From Saprospiraceae bacterium (GTDB lineage: Bacteria; Bacteroidota; Bacteroidia; Chitinophagales; Saprospiraceae), in the NCBI GenBank assembly GCA_022842725.1, contig JALHOZ010000009.1, forward strand, positions 1-64,000: 64,000 nucleotides of DNA. Direction: 5' to 3'. Both the position numbers and the translations under genes were made by a program. Below the pieces are notes generated by a model, which saw nothing but the letters and a program-made list of their open reading frames with translations, had not been told where the DNA came from and searched no databases. Positions 52,396 to 61,513 of this stretch are shown here, piece by piece; position 1 is the first letter of the stretch; each line of letters starts with the position of its first letter.

Positions 52396-53820
52396 TTGAA
52401 AAGTTTGAAAATAATATTTGTTCTGATTAATGTTTTTATCTTCTGTTTCAATGTGTACGGACAACATCAGGACCTGAAGGAAAAACCCAAAATCTGGCAA
52501 ACAGAAGAAAAAAATGTTACCGATACCTTGACCTTACTGAATGCTTTCAGAAAAGGCAAGGTGAATGGTCATTTTCGATATTATTTTTCGACAACGGACA
52601 ATACAGGTGACCTTTCAGACTATTACGCAAATGCTGTGGGAGGTGGTTTGCGTTTCGAAACCGCAACATTTAAAGGCTTTAGTACCGGAATCAGCGGTTT
52701 TTATGTCTTTAATGCCGGTTCAGCTGATCTCCTGCAAAAAGATTCTTTGACGGGTCAACCCAATCGTTATGAAATCGGATTGTTTGATCTGACCAATACT
52801 GAATCTCTGGAGGAAGTCAACCGGGTGGAGGAATTTTTTCTCAAGTACCAAAAAAACGATTTTAAGATCGTTTTTGGCCGCCAGTTGCTGAATACACCCT
52901 TTATCAATCTCCAGGATGGCAGGATGAGACCTACAGCAGCCGAAGGGTTATGGATTGAAAGTCCTCAACAGAAAAAACATAGTTTTCAGGCAGGATGGAT
53001 ATATGGTATAGCTCCGAGAAGCATTGGCAAATGGTATTCTATGGAAGAAACCATGGGCCTTTATCCGGTCGGTGTCGATACTTCAGGTGTACGGTCAAAA
53101 TATTTTTCGAATGTAAAAACTCAGGGTGCTTTGTTGTTTAATTATCACGCACAACTCGGAAACTGGCTTGACATTCAGGTTTGGAATGTATATTTTGACA
53201 ATGTTTTTAATACCACGTTGGTACAATGGGAGTCAGAAACTAAACTTGGAAAAGGAAAGTTATACCTCGGTTCGCAAAATGCCGTTCAGGTCAAAGTTGG
53301 TGATGGCGGCAATGCAGACCCTTCGCTGGCTTATAACCAGAATAAAGAGCCGGTATTTATATTTGGTGCCAGAGTGGGTTGGAAAAACAAAAAATGGGAC
53401 AACAGTTTTAATTTCAATAGAATAGGTTCAGGAGGAAAATACCTGATGCCAAGAGAATGGGGCAGAGATTATTTTTATACTTTTATGCCGAGAGAAAGAA
53501 ATGAAGGTATGGGTGATGTGACGGCGTTGACGTTAAAATCATTGTATAAAATTAATTCCCGAACTTCTGTTCATGTCATGGCAGGCCAATTTTTTATGCC
53601 TGACGTCAAAAATGTTTATCTGAATAAATATGGAATGCCTTCTTACACCCAATTTGATTTGGATATCAGATATAAATTCGGTGGTTGGTTGGAAGGATTG
53701 GAAGGCCAGATTTTGTATGTTCGCAAATGGAGGGCAGGAGAGACCTATGACAATCCCCGGTTTATCATCCACAAAGTAGATATGCAACTTCTTAATGTAG
53801 TAATGAATTTTAGATTTTAG
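52396..53820 (+). CDS. OprD-like outer-membrane porin
   Basis: A 474-residue protein from a TTG start preceded by AAAGGA; this start gives a clean signal peptide (M-K-S-L-K-I-I-F, cut after V-Y-G-Q). The body is a beta-barrel with alternating aromatic strands, ending in F-R-F as expected for BAM recognition. The block R-Q-L-L-N-T-P-F-I-N ... D-G-R-M-R-P-T-A-A-E-G-L-W is typical of OprD-type porins. It would let small anions or solutes, here perhaps thiosulfate or tetrathionate, reach the periplasmic enzymes. Last gene of the sulfur run, convergent with the DUF1801 gene. Confidence 0.87.
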   Translation: MKSLKIIFVLINVFIFCFNVYGQHQDLKEKPKIWQTEEKNVTDTLTLLNAFRKGKVNGHFRYYFSTTDNTGDLSDYYANAVGGGLRFETATFKGFSTGISGFYVFNAGSADLLQKDSLTGQPNRYEIGLFDLTNTESLEEVNRVEEFFLKYQKNDFKIVFGRQLLNTPFINLQDGRMRPTAAEGLWIESPQQKKHSFQAGWIYGIAPRSIGKWYSMEETMGLYPVGVDTSGVRSKYFSNVKTQGALLFNYHAQLGNWLDIQVWNVYFDNVFNTTLVQWESETKLGKGKLYLGSQNAVQVKVGDGGNADPSLAYNQNKEPVFIFGARVGWKNKKWDNSFNFNRIGSGGKYLMPREWGRDYFYTFMPRERNEGMGDVTALTLKSLYKINSRTSVHVMAGQFFMPDVKNVYLNKYGMPSYTQFDLDIRYKFGGWLEGLEGQILYVRKWRAGETYDNPRFIIHKVDMQLLNVVMNFRF

Positions 53821-53883
53821 AGCCGTTTACCTTGTTCCTGGAATGCCTCCTGTTGTTTTTATAAGCGACGTAAAAACTATAAT

Positions 53884-54324
53884 TTAATCTTTTCTACAGG
53901 CACATTCGTGATGTTCGTTGAGATATTTTATCGTTTCGTCACATAACTCTTTCAGGATGGAGAGGTCAATGTCGGCTATCTTTTTTACGTACATACACGC
54001 TTTGCCCATTTTGTGTTTACCAAGTTTTTCCAGGAGTTGTCTGCTTTTTTCTGTATCAGAAAATACATACAACGAAAACTCTGCTTTCCTTGGTGAAAAC
54101 CCGATCATAGGAGCGTCTCCTTCATGGCCGCTTGCGTATTTATAATGATAAGAGCCAAATCCGATTATGGTGGGTCCCCACATTCTGGCTTCAAAACCTG
54201 ACCATGCTGTCATCAATTCTATCAGCCGGAAACTATCATCTTTTTTCTGTTGATCTGACACAAAACTGTGGATAAATTCTTCTACCGGAACGGGTGTTTC
54301 TGTTGTTTTGTTTTTTGTTGCCAT
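53884..54324 (-). CDS. DUF1801 domain protein
   Basis: A 146-residue protein with the DUF1801 (YdhG-like) pattern: V-E-E-F-I-H-S-F, W-G-P-T-I-I-G-F-G-S-Y-H-Y-K-Y, then M-I-G-F-S-P-R-K-A-E-F-S-L-Y. The fold is known, the function is not; some members bind iron or act in surface or stress contexts. It is on its own, divergent from the efflux operon. Three cysteines lie at or near the C-terminus (H-E-C-A-C). Confidence 0.88.
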   Translation of the reverse strand: MATKNKTTETPVPVEEFIHSFVSDQQKKDDSFRLIELMTAWSGFEARMWGPTIIGFGSYHYKYASGHEGDAPMIGFSPRKAEFSLYVFSDTEKSRQLLEKLGKHKMGKACMYVKKIADIDLSILKELCDETIKYLNEHHECACRKD

Positions 54325-54532
54325 ATATAAAGGTTGATATTACAGGAATACGGGAATATTGTTTTGATGGGTAAAGATAAATGATATTTTGTGACATCGT
54401 CTAAGAAATGATGAAGCTACATGTTTTGACTTTTTTTGTCTGTCATATTTGTTTTGAAGCTGGTTTGCAGAATATGAAGACACAAAATTATCTGGTTTGA
54501 TGAACATTCCGGATTATTTTTTCGCAGCTTTT

Positions 54533-54631
54533 GGTCGAACAACCTTAGATTATTTTATAATAAAGGGTGTTTTTTACTGTAAATTTTGTAGTCGGGACAA
54601 AATTTAGTCGAAAAAAAATAAAATTTGGTCG
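54533..54631 (+). promoter_or_regulatory. GTCG direct repeats upstream of the TetR-efflux operon
   Basis: Four copies of a TTT[GA]GTCG[AG]-like motif with GTCG at 54534, 54591, 54607 and 54628, all on the same strand. They precede the TACTTTTG -7 element at 54672 and could bind the TetR protein or an activator. The rest of the 397-nt gap shows nothing else. Confidence 0.45.
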
Positions 54632-54671
54632 GAAACTTATAAACCTTTTATAGTTTCTTAGGTTTTGTTTC

Positions 54672-54679
54672 TACTTTTG
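54672..54679 (+). promoter_or_regulatory. -7 element TACTTTTG of the efflux operon
   Basis: Consensus -7 octamer 42 nt before the TetR start codon. No TTG lies 17-22 nt upstream. Confidence 0.5.
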
Positions 54680-54721
54680 TCGCTTCAAAAGTGATTTGTC
54701 ATCATTTTTAATATATTTTTT

Positions 54722-55330
54722 ATGACTCTTTCTGAAAATATCATACATGCAGCTTTTAAGCTCTTTATGAAGTATGGTGTTCGTAGTGTCAGCATGGACG
54801 ATCTGGCTAATGTCCTGGGAATGTCAAAAAAAACCATTTATGGCGAATTTGATTCCAAACAAAGTCTGATCCAAAAAGTGATAAAAATCCATTTAAAAAA
54901 TGATGAAGAAAAAATTAGGGAGATCATCAGCAATTCTGACACTGCACTCGACGAGATGATTGGAATTTCACAACACGTGATCAACTTTTTGATGCAAATC
55001 AAACCTTCATTAATATTTGATTTGAAAAAATTTTATCCGGAATGTTGGGACCTGATAGAACAACAACATTTTAATTTTATAAAAACGACCATCGAACAGA
55101 ATGTGATGCGTGGCCAGAAAGAGGGTCTCTACAGAGATGATGTTCATCCCGGTATTGTATCCCGATTGTACGTAGCAAAATCCAATACAATCGTAAACCA
55201 GGATATTTTTCCGCTCACAGAGTTTGATTTACCTGATTTGTTCCGCCAACTCGAATTGTATCACTTGTTTGGCATCGTCTCAGAAGAAGGTAAAAAATTG
55301 TTACATCAAAATTTAGTTAACATAAAATAA
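54722..55330 (+). CDS. TetR/AcrR family transcriptional regulator
   Basis: A 202-residue regulator. The N-terminal helix-turn-helix is clear: A-A-F-K-L-F-M-K-Y-G-V-R-S-V-S-M-D-D-L-A-N-V-L-G split by the usual turn, then M-S-K-K-T-I-Y-G-E-F-D-S-K. The C-terminal part is the all-helical ligand-binding domain. It heads the TolC-MFP-RND operon with only 9 nt to the next gene, so it probably controls its own operon and responds to a pump substrate. Confidence 0.95.
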   Translation: MTLSENIIHAAFKLFMKYGVRSVSMDDLANVLGMSKKTIYGEFDSKQSLIQKVIKIHLKNDEEKIREIISNSDTALDEMIGISQHVINFLMQIKPSLIFDLKKFYPECWDLIEQQHFNFIKTTIEQNVMRGQKEGLYRDDVHPGIVSRLYVAKSNTIVNQDIFPLTEFDLPDLFRQLELYHLFGIVSEEGKKLLHQNLVNIK

Positions 55331-55339
55331 AACGTATTT

Positions 55340-56719
55340 ATGTATAAAATATTTGCCCTTTTTATCATCATTGGTTTCGGCGCGGTTAATGTTTCTGCTC
55401 AGACTGCTTTTTCGCTGAATGAAGCCATTGATTACGGAATCAAAGCCAGCAATGAAATCAAGAAAAAAAATCTGGCTATTTCAGATGCATCCCAGCAGGT
55501 TAAAGAAATCAAATCCACCGGATTGCCCAAAGTTTCTGCATCTATCAATTACAATCATTTTCTTGCCGTTCCTGCCCAGCCTGTTGAAGATTTTCTGGGA
55601 CCTGCCGTTTACGGGATTTTATTTGCCGAAAATGTAATTCCCAACAGAGATTTGGGTCCTCCCAGAACCTTTAATTTTACCCTGTTTCAACCGAATCAAC
55701 TTTCTGCAGGAGTAGAGGCCAGCAGTCTGTTATTTGATGCTGCTTATTTTTATGGATTAAGAGCGGCAAAGTTTTACAAAGAATTGGTCAATCAGGAAAA
55801 AGAAGTCACCATTCAAAAGTTGAAGGAAAATATCACCAAAGCATATCTTTCTGTTCTTTTTGCAGAGGAAAATCTGGCGGTCATGCAAAAAAATATGACG
55901 ATCCTTGACAAATCCCTGAAGGAAGCAAAAGCTATGTATCAGAATGGTTTTGCAGAATCGCTGGATATTGACAGATTGCAGTTGTCGTATGATAATCTTT
56001 CTACAGAAATAGAAAATATCACCCAACTGGTCAAAATTTCCAAAAATCTGTTGAAATTTCAAATGAATTTTCCGGTTACTGAAGAAATCGTCCTTTCTGA
56101 AGACCTTGACCAGATTACCCTGGCGTGGGATAATACCACAGAACTCGAAAATGCAGCCATTGATTTTTCAAACAGACAGGAATATAAGTTGCTTCAACTT
56201 TCCGGTCAGCTGAACGATCTTGACTACAAAAGAACGGTGGCCGGTTATTATCCAACGTTGAGAGGTTTTATCAATGCGCAGGGAAATTTGTACAGAAAAA
56301 ATTTGTTTGACAATGATGAAACGGGATGGATACCTCAATCCGCTGTAGGTCTTGCCATGCAAATACCTATTTATGACGGTGGTGAAAAGTCAGCAAAATT
56401 GCAACGTATCAAACTCCGTAACGAAGATACAGAAATCGAAAAACAAAATCTCGAAAATGCCATTCGTCTGCAGGTCACAAATGCTTATCTCGCTTATACC
56501 AACGCCAGCAAAACCCTGACAAACAGACAAAAATCCCTTGAAGTAACCAACGCGATTTACAATAAAACCCTCATTAAATTCAGAGAAGGTATTGGCTCCA
56601 GTCTGGAAGTTACCCAGGCGGAATCTGATTTATTTGCAGCGCAGGCAGCATTTACCGACGCAGGTTATTCTATGCTGACAGCTTTGTTGGATTGGAAGGC
56701 TGCTTTGGGAAAATTATAA
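55340..56719 (+). CDS. TolC family outer-membrane efflux protein
   Basis: A 459-residue protein with a signal peptide (cut after V-S-A-Q). Two long helical hairpins flank a short beta segment, the TolC duplication: first half A-I-D-Y-G-I-K-A-S-N-E-I, second half with L-Q-V-T-N-A-Y-L-A-Y and the C-terminal E-V-T-Q-A-E-S-D-L. It forms the trimeric outer-membrane channel of the pump encoded downstream. The next gene starts 48 nt later. Confidence 0.95.
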   Translation: MYKIFALFIIIGFGAVNVSAQTAFSLNEAIDYGIKASNEIKKKNLAISDASQQVKEIKSTGLPKVSASINYNHFLAVPAQPVEDFLGPAVYGILFAENVIPNRDLGPPRTFNFTLFQPNQLSAGVEASSLLFDAAYFYGLRAAKFYKELVNQEKEVTIQKLKENITKAYLSVLFAEENLAVMQKNMTILDKSLKEAKAMYQNGFAESLDIDRLQLSYDNLSTEIENITQLVKISKNLLKFQMNFPVTEEIVLSEDLDQITLAWDNTTELENAAIDFSNRQEYKLLQLSGQLNDLDYKRTVAGYYPTLRGFINAQGNLYRKNLFDNDETGWIPQSAVGLAMQIPIYDGGEKSAKLQRIKLRNEDTEIEKQNLENAIRLQVTNAYLAYTNASKTLTNRQKSLEVTNAIYNKTLIKFREGIGSSLEVTQAESDLFAAQAAFTDAGYSMLTALLDWKAALGKL

Positions 56720-56767
56720 AAATATCAACAACATTCAACTATTAATATCAATCAAAATCATAAACAA

Positions 56768-57916
56768 ATGAAATATTTAATCTTCATTTTTAGTATGCTG
56801 CTCCTGGCATGTTCTGCACCAAAGGAGGATAAAAACCCAAGTGATCTCGCAGGTAAAAAAGCTTTGCTGGAAACCAAAATGGCTGAATATAAAGCCCTCG
56901 AAACGTCTATCAAGACCCTAAAAGAAGAAATTGCAGCTCTGAGTCCGGTCAATGAAAAAGATCCGATTCAGGTAAGTTTGGACACCATTAAAAAAGAAAA
57001 ATTTGTCAGATACATAGATTTACAAGGTTCTGTAGCTTCTGAAGATTTGGTTAATGCGGCCAGCGATATAGGTGGTAGAATTCTTCAGCTTAACGTAGTC
57101 GAAGGTCAGGCTGTATCCAAAGGTCAGCTCATCGCCAGAACAGATGCAGAGGCAGTAAGAACACAAAGAGACGAAATCGTCAAAGCTTTTGATCTTGCCA
57201 AAGATGTTTTTGATCGTCAAAAAAGATTGTGGGATCAAAATATCGGTTCTGAAATACAATACCTTCAGGCTAAAAATAACAAAGAAAGACTTGAAAAAAG
57301 TTTATTGACACTGGACGCCCAATTAAAGAAAGCCAACGTGTATGCACCGATTTCCGGAGTCGTAGATATGGTGTTTTTAAAACAGGGAGAAGTTGCAGGA
57401 CCGGGTGTTCCTATTGTTCAGATTCTGAATACAAGCAGGATTAAAGTGGTCAGTGATGTTCCTGAGACCTATTTGGGAAAAGTTAAAGTTGGACAGAAAG
57501 TAGACATTCTTTTCCCTACATTGGATAAAACAGTCAACAGAGCCGTTACGATGTTGGGAAGAACGATTGATCCGTCAAACCGAACCTTCAAACTGGAAAT
57601 TAAAATGGATAATCCGAAAAACGAATTGAAACCGAATCTGCTTTCTGTGATAAAAATCAGTGATTATGTATTAAATGATGCGGTTATTCTGCCTTTGGAA
57701 ATCATCCAACAGGAAGTCACCGGTCAAAAATATGTTTACATTGCTGAAAATACCAATAATTCCTGGAAAGCCAAAAAAGTAAATGTCACCACCGGTGAGA
57801 GTACTGAAGGCAAAACAGTTATAACCAGTGGTTTGACGGCAGGAGACAAAATTATTCTCAAAGGAGCCAGAAGTATGACAAACGGCCAGCCTATTATTTT
57901 AGAGAATTCCAAATAA
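56768..57916 (+). CDS. RND efflux periplasmic adaptor (membrane fusion) lipoprotein
   Basis: A 382-residue protein with lipobox L-L-A-C (Cys15). A short coiled coil (residues 28-60) leads into the adaptor core: the lipoyl half-motif G-R-I-L-Q-L-N-V-V-E-G-Q-A-V-S-K-G-Q-L near 100, a helical hairpin (115-180), the second lipoyl half A-P-I-S-G-V-V-D near 195, and beta-barrel and membrane-proximal domains. It bridges the RND pump and the TolC protein. The RND gene follows after 6 nt. Confidence 0.95.
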   Translation: MKYLIFIFSMLLLACSAPKEDKNPSDLAGKKALLETKMAEYKALETSIKTLKEEIAALSPVNEKDPIQVSLDTIKKEKFVRYIDLQGSVASEDLVNAASDIGGRILQLNVVEGQAVSKGQLIARTDAEAVRTQRDEIVKAFDLAKDVFDRQKRLWDQNIGSEIQYLQAKNNKERLEKSLLTLDAQLKKANVYAPISGVVDMVFLKQGEVAGPGVPIVQILNTSRIKVVSDVPETYLGKVKVGQKVDILFPTLDKTVNRAVTMLGRTIDPSNRTFKLEIKMDNPKNELKPNLLSVIKISDYVLNDAVILPLEIIQQEVTGQKYVYIAENTNNSWKAKKVNVTTGESTEGKTVITSGLTAGDKIILKGARSMTNGQPIILENSK

Positions 57917-57922
57917 TACATC

Positions 57923-60900
57923 ATGAGTTCACAAAAAAATAAAAGTTATAAAACCTTTGGGATGACCGATTTTGCAGTGGATAACAGTACCACTGTATTT
58001 TTGCTCATCTTTATGATGGTTCTTTTTGGTTTACGTTCGTACACCACCATGCCGAAAGAACAATTTCCGGAAGCGTCTTTACCAACGGTATATATCAATA
58101 CTCCGTATTTTGGTAACTCTGCCGTGGAAATCGAAAATCTGGTCACCCGTCCTCTCGAAAAAGAAATTGAAAATATTACGGGTGTCAAAAATGTAAATTC
58201 AACTTCTATTCAGGATTTTTCTGTCATTATCGCAGAATTTGATGCTGATCTGGAGATGGATGCCGTTGTCAGAAAGGTAAAAGATGCTGTCGACAAAGCA
58301 AAACAGGATTTGCCCAATGACATGACGGAAGACCCGACAGTTCTCGAAATTAATTTGTCTGAAATTCCTATCATGACCATTAATGTCTCAGGAAATTACA
58401 GCAACGACGATTTGAAAAAATATGCTGAATTGATTCAGGATAAGGTAGAAGGGGTAAAACAAATTTCGAAAGTGGATTTAAAAGGATCCCTCGAAAGAGA
58501 AATAAAAATTGACGTTGACCTGTTCAAAATGCAGTCCCTCAAAGTTTCTTTCGGAGATATTGAAAACGCCGTTGCTTCAGAAAACCTGACCATGTCGGGA
58601 GGTGAAGTTATCGCCAATGAATACAAAAGAGCGTTGCGTGTGGTCGGTCAATTTACTTCTCCTCAGGAAATTGAAAATCTTATCGTCAAAAGTGAAAATC
58701 AAAGGCCGATTGTTTTAAAAGATATTGCTAATGTCATTTATGGCTATAAGGACAGATCAAGTTACGCGAGGGCGGATTCATTACCAGTGATTTCTTTGGA
58801 TGTCATCAAACGAAGAGGACAAAACTTGTTGGCAGCCGCAGATAATATCAAAAAAGAACTTGAGGATATCAAAAAGGATTTGCCTTCAGATATCAAAGTA
58901 TCGTTGTTTAATGACCAATCTGTATTTACGAGAAATGAAGTAAATAATCTGGAAAACAGTATCATTTCAGGTGTTATCCTTGTAACACTGATCTTATTGT
59001 TTTTCCTAGGTCTCCGGAATGCAAGTATGGTAGGTGTGGCGATTCCTATATCTATGTTGTTGGGGATTATGATTCTCAATTTTATGGGTGTGACCCTCAA
59101 TATCGTGGTACTTTTCGGATTGATTCTTGCTTTAGGTATGTTGGTGGACAATTCTATTGTGGCGGTTGAAAACATGTACCGGTACATGCAAAACGGATAT
59201 AGTGCTCTCAAAGCTGCCAGATATGGAGTCGGAGAAATAGCTGTTCCGATTATATCTTCTACGGCGACCACCCTTGCAGCTTTTATCCCGCTGGGATTTT
59301 GGCCGGGTATCATGGGCGAGTTTATGAAATATTTTCCGATTACCTTAATTATTGTGCTTTCATCTTCGTTATTTGTTGCCTTGGTAATTAACCCTGTCCT
59401 GGCTGCAAGATATATGAAAATTGATGAAAAAGTGGAGGACTCGGTATTGCTGGCAAGGAAAAGGAAAAATATCCTGATCATGATCGGTGGTCTTATGGTA
59501 GTCGCTCTTTTAGGTCAGCTCGGCGGAGTGGATTGGGTTAGAAACCTGATGGTTATCTCAGCAATATTAACGGCTATTAACTTTTTTGTTTTCAGACCGT
59601 TGACCTTTACTTTTCAGGAAAATTTTCTTCCATGGCTGGAAAATACGTATGACAAATTTATCAGAAACTCCCTGAAAGGGTATAATCCGATCTTTTATTT
59701 CGGAGGAACATTCGTATTATTGATTTTTTCAATTGTTTTGTTGGGAATTGTAAAACCAAAAGTGGAGTTTTTTCCGAGTGGTGATCCTATTTATATCAAT
59801 GCTTTTGTGGAACTTCCACTTGGAACGGATATCGAAGCAACCAACAGAATTACCAAAGATATCGAACAAAAAATTGAAGCCGTTATCGCTGACAAAAGAC
59901 AGGTCGTAGAAGCGGTTCTGACCCAAATCGGGGAAAATACTTCTGACCCTAACCAACCACCGGAGCCGGGAGTGACTCCCAATAAAGCAAGGGTCACGGT
60001 ATCTTTTGTACCTTCCAGCGAAAGAGGAGGAATTTCTACCACCGATATCATGAATGATGTACGGGCAGCTTTGCAGAATTATACCGGCGTAGAAATTGTA
60101 GTAGACAAAAATGCGGATGGTCCTCCGGCCGGAAAACCTGTTAATCTGGAGATCAAAGGTGAAAATATAGATACACTGATCATTTTGTCCGAGACCATCA
60201 GGAATTTCATCAATGAATTGGGTGTTCCCGGTATCGAAGAATTAAAGTCCGATATCAAATTGGGTAAACCGGAATTATTGATCCGAATTGACAGGGAGGC
60301 AGCGAGACGATATGAGTTGTCGACGTATGCCATTTCTTCGACGTTAAGAACTTCGGTGTTTGGAAAAGAAGTGTCAAAATACAAAGAAGGTGAAGATGAA
60401 TACCCGATAGTGATCAAACTTGAGGACAAATACCGAAATAATGTTGAAGATTTGTTGAATCAGAAAATCACTTTCCGGAATCCGGCAAATGGTCGTTTGG
60501 TTCAGGTTCCTATCTCTTCTGTAGCAGACATAGAATACAGTTCTACCTACAGCTCTATCAAACGAAAAGAGAAAAACCGGGTTTTGACTATCTATTCCAA
60601 TGTTTTGGATGGTTATAATGCCAATGATATCGTAGCTCAACTCAAAGACGCCATGGAAACTTATCCGTTGCCTGATGGATTTACATTCGCTTTTACAGGG
60701 CAGCAGGAACAACAAGCAGAAGATATGGACTTTTTATCAACAGCGTTTTTGGCAGCTGTATTCCTGATTTTCCTGATTCTGGTTATGCAGTTTAATAGTA
60801 TTCTCAGTCCGTTTATCATCATCCTTTCTGTATTATTCAGTACGATTGGGGTATTTTTGGGATACTCACTGACCGGAACAACCATTTCTGTGATCTTTTC

Positions 60901-61345
60901 CGGAGTAGGTATCATTTCATTGGCCGGAATTGTGGTCAACAATGCGATTGTATTGATCGATTACACACAATTGCTCACGGCACGAAGATTGGAAGAATTG
61001 GGTTTAAAATCTGAGTTTGAATTATCGACCGAACAGAAAATAGAAATCATTGTGGAAGCAGGTTCAACAAGGTTGCGACCGGTTTTACTCACTGCGATTA
61101 CGACTGTTCTGGGTTTGGTTCCATTAGCCATAGGTTTTAATTTCAACTTTTTTACTTTTGTTTCAAGCCTTGACGGTCAGTTTTTCCTGGGTGGTGACAA
61201 TACAGCCATTTGGGGACCAATGGCCTGGACCGTGATTTACGGTTTGACCTTTGCGACCTTCCTGACGCTGATTGTTGTACCGGTAATGTACTGGTTATCA
61301 TTCAGAGGTAAAAGAAGATTGTCGACCTATATGACTAAAAAATAG
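57923..61345 (+). CDS. RND family efflux permease (AcrB-like)
   Basis: An 1140-residue inner-membrane pump, about 100 residues longer than AcrB. It shows the usual twelve helices with two large periplasmic loops. The transmembrane-4 motif is G-M-L-V-D-N-S-I-V-A-V-E-N: the first aspartate of the AcrB pair is kept, the second is Asn. In helix 10 the AcrB lysine is also replaced (I-V-V-N-N-A-I-V-L-I-D-Y). These changes are common in a non-HAE-1 branch and may alter the proton relay. The insertion near residues 510-560 adds extra helical sequence. Substrate unknown. Confidence 0.95.
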   Translation: MSSQKNKSYKTFGMTDFAVDNSTTVFLLIFMMVLFGLRSYTTMPKEQFPEASLPTVYINTPYFGNSAVEIENLVTRPLEKEIENITGVKNVNSTSIQDFSVIIAEFDADLEMDAVVRKVKDAVDKAKQDLPNDMTEDPTVLEINLSEIPIMTINVSGNYSNDDLKKYAELIQDKVEGVKQISKVDLKGSLEREIKIDVDLFKMQSLKVSFGDIENAVASENLTMSGGEVIANEYKRALRVVGQFTSPQEIENLIVKSENQRPIVLKDIANVIYGYKDRSSYARADSLPVISLDVIKRRGQNLLAAADNIKKELEDIKKDLPSDIKVSLFNDQSVFTRNEVNNLENSIISGVILVTLILLFFLGLRNASMVGVAIPISMLLGIMILNFMGVTLNIVVLFGLILALGMLVDNSIVAVENMYRYMQNGYSALKAARYGVGEIAVPIISSTATTLAAFIPLGFWPGIMGEFMKYFPITLIIVLSSSLFVALVINPVLAARYMKIDEKVEDSVLLARKRKNILIMIGGLMVVALLGQLGGVDWVRNLMVISAILTAINFFVFRPLTFTFQENFLPWLENTYDKFIRNSLKGYNPIFYFGGTFVLLIFSIVLLGIVKPKVEFFPSGDPIYINAFVELPLGTDIEATNRITKDIEQKIEAVIADKRQVVEAVLTQIGENTSDPNQPPEPGVTPNKARVTVSFVPSSERGGISTTDIMNDVRAALQNYTGVEIVVDKNADGPPAGKPVNLEIKGENIDTLIILSETIRNFINELGVPGIEELKSDIKLGKPELLIRIDREAARRYELSTYAISSTLRTSVFGKEVSKYKEGEDEYPIVIKLEDKYRNNVEDLLNQKITFRNPANGRLVQVPISSVADIEYSSTYSSIKRKEKNRVLTIYSNVLDGYNANDIVAQLKDAMETYPLPDGFTFAFTGQQEQQAEDMDFLSTAFLAAVFLIFLILVMQFNSILSPFIIILSVLFSTIGVFLGYSLTGTTISVIFSGVGIISLAGIVVNNAIVLIDYTQLLTARRLEELGLKSEFELSTEQKIEIIVEAGSTRLRPVLLTAITTVLGLVPLAIGFNFNFFTFVSSLDGQFFLGGDNTAIWGPMAWTVIYGLTFATFLTLIVVPVMYWLSFRGKRRLSTYMTKK

Positions 61346-61363
61346 GAATATTCCTTTAAATAT

Positions 61364-61407
61364 AAAAATGCCTTGGTTTTCAACTAGAAATCCAAGGCAT
61401 TTTTTTT
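61364..61407 (+). terminator. Terminator of the efflux operon
   Basis: AAAAATGCCTTGG (61364-61376) and CCAAGGCATTTTT (from 61392) form a 13-bp stem with a 15-nt loop and a T run. Confidence 0.9.
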
Positions 61408-61486
61408 ACACCACCTTTTGTCAACAAATAAAGAGGGTGGTTGATTATTTTTACATATTAAATTTATTTATATATAAAAAAAGCTT

Positions 61487-61494
61487 TATCTTTG
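61487..61494 (+). promoter_or_regulatory. -7 element TATCTTTG of the thioredoxin-like gene
   Basis: Consensus octamer 19 nt before the ATG. The upstream part is A/T-rich without a TTG at the usual spacing. Confidence 0.5.
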
Positions 61495-61513
61495 CAGATT
61501 AAAATCTGATATT

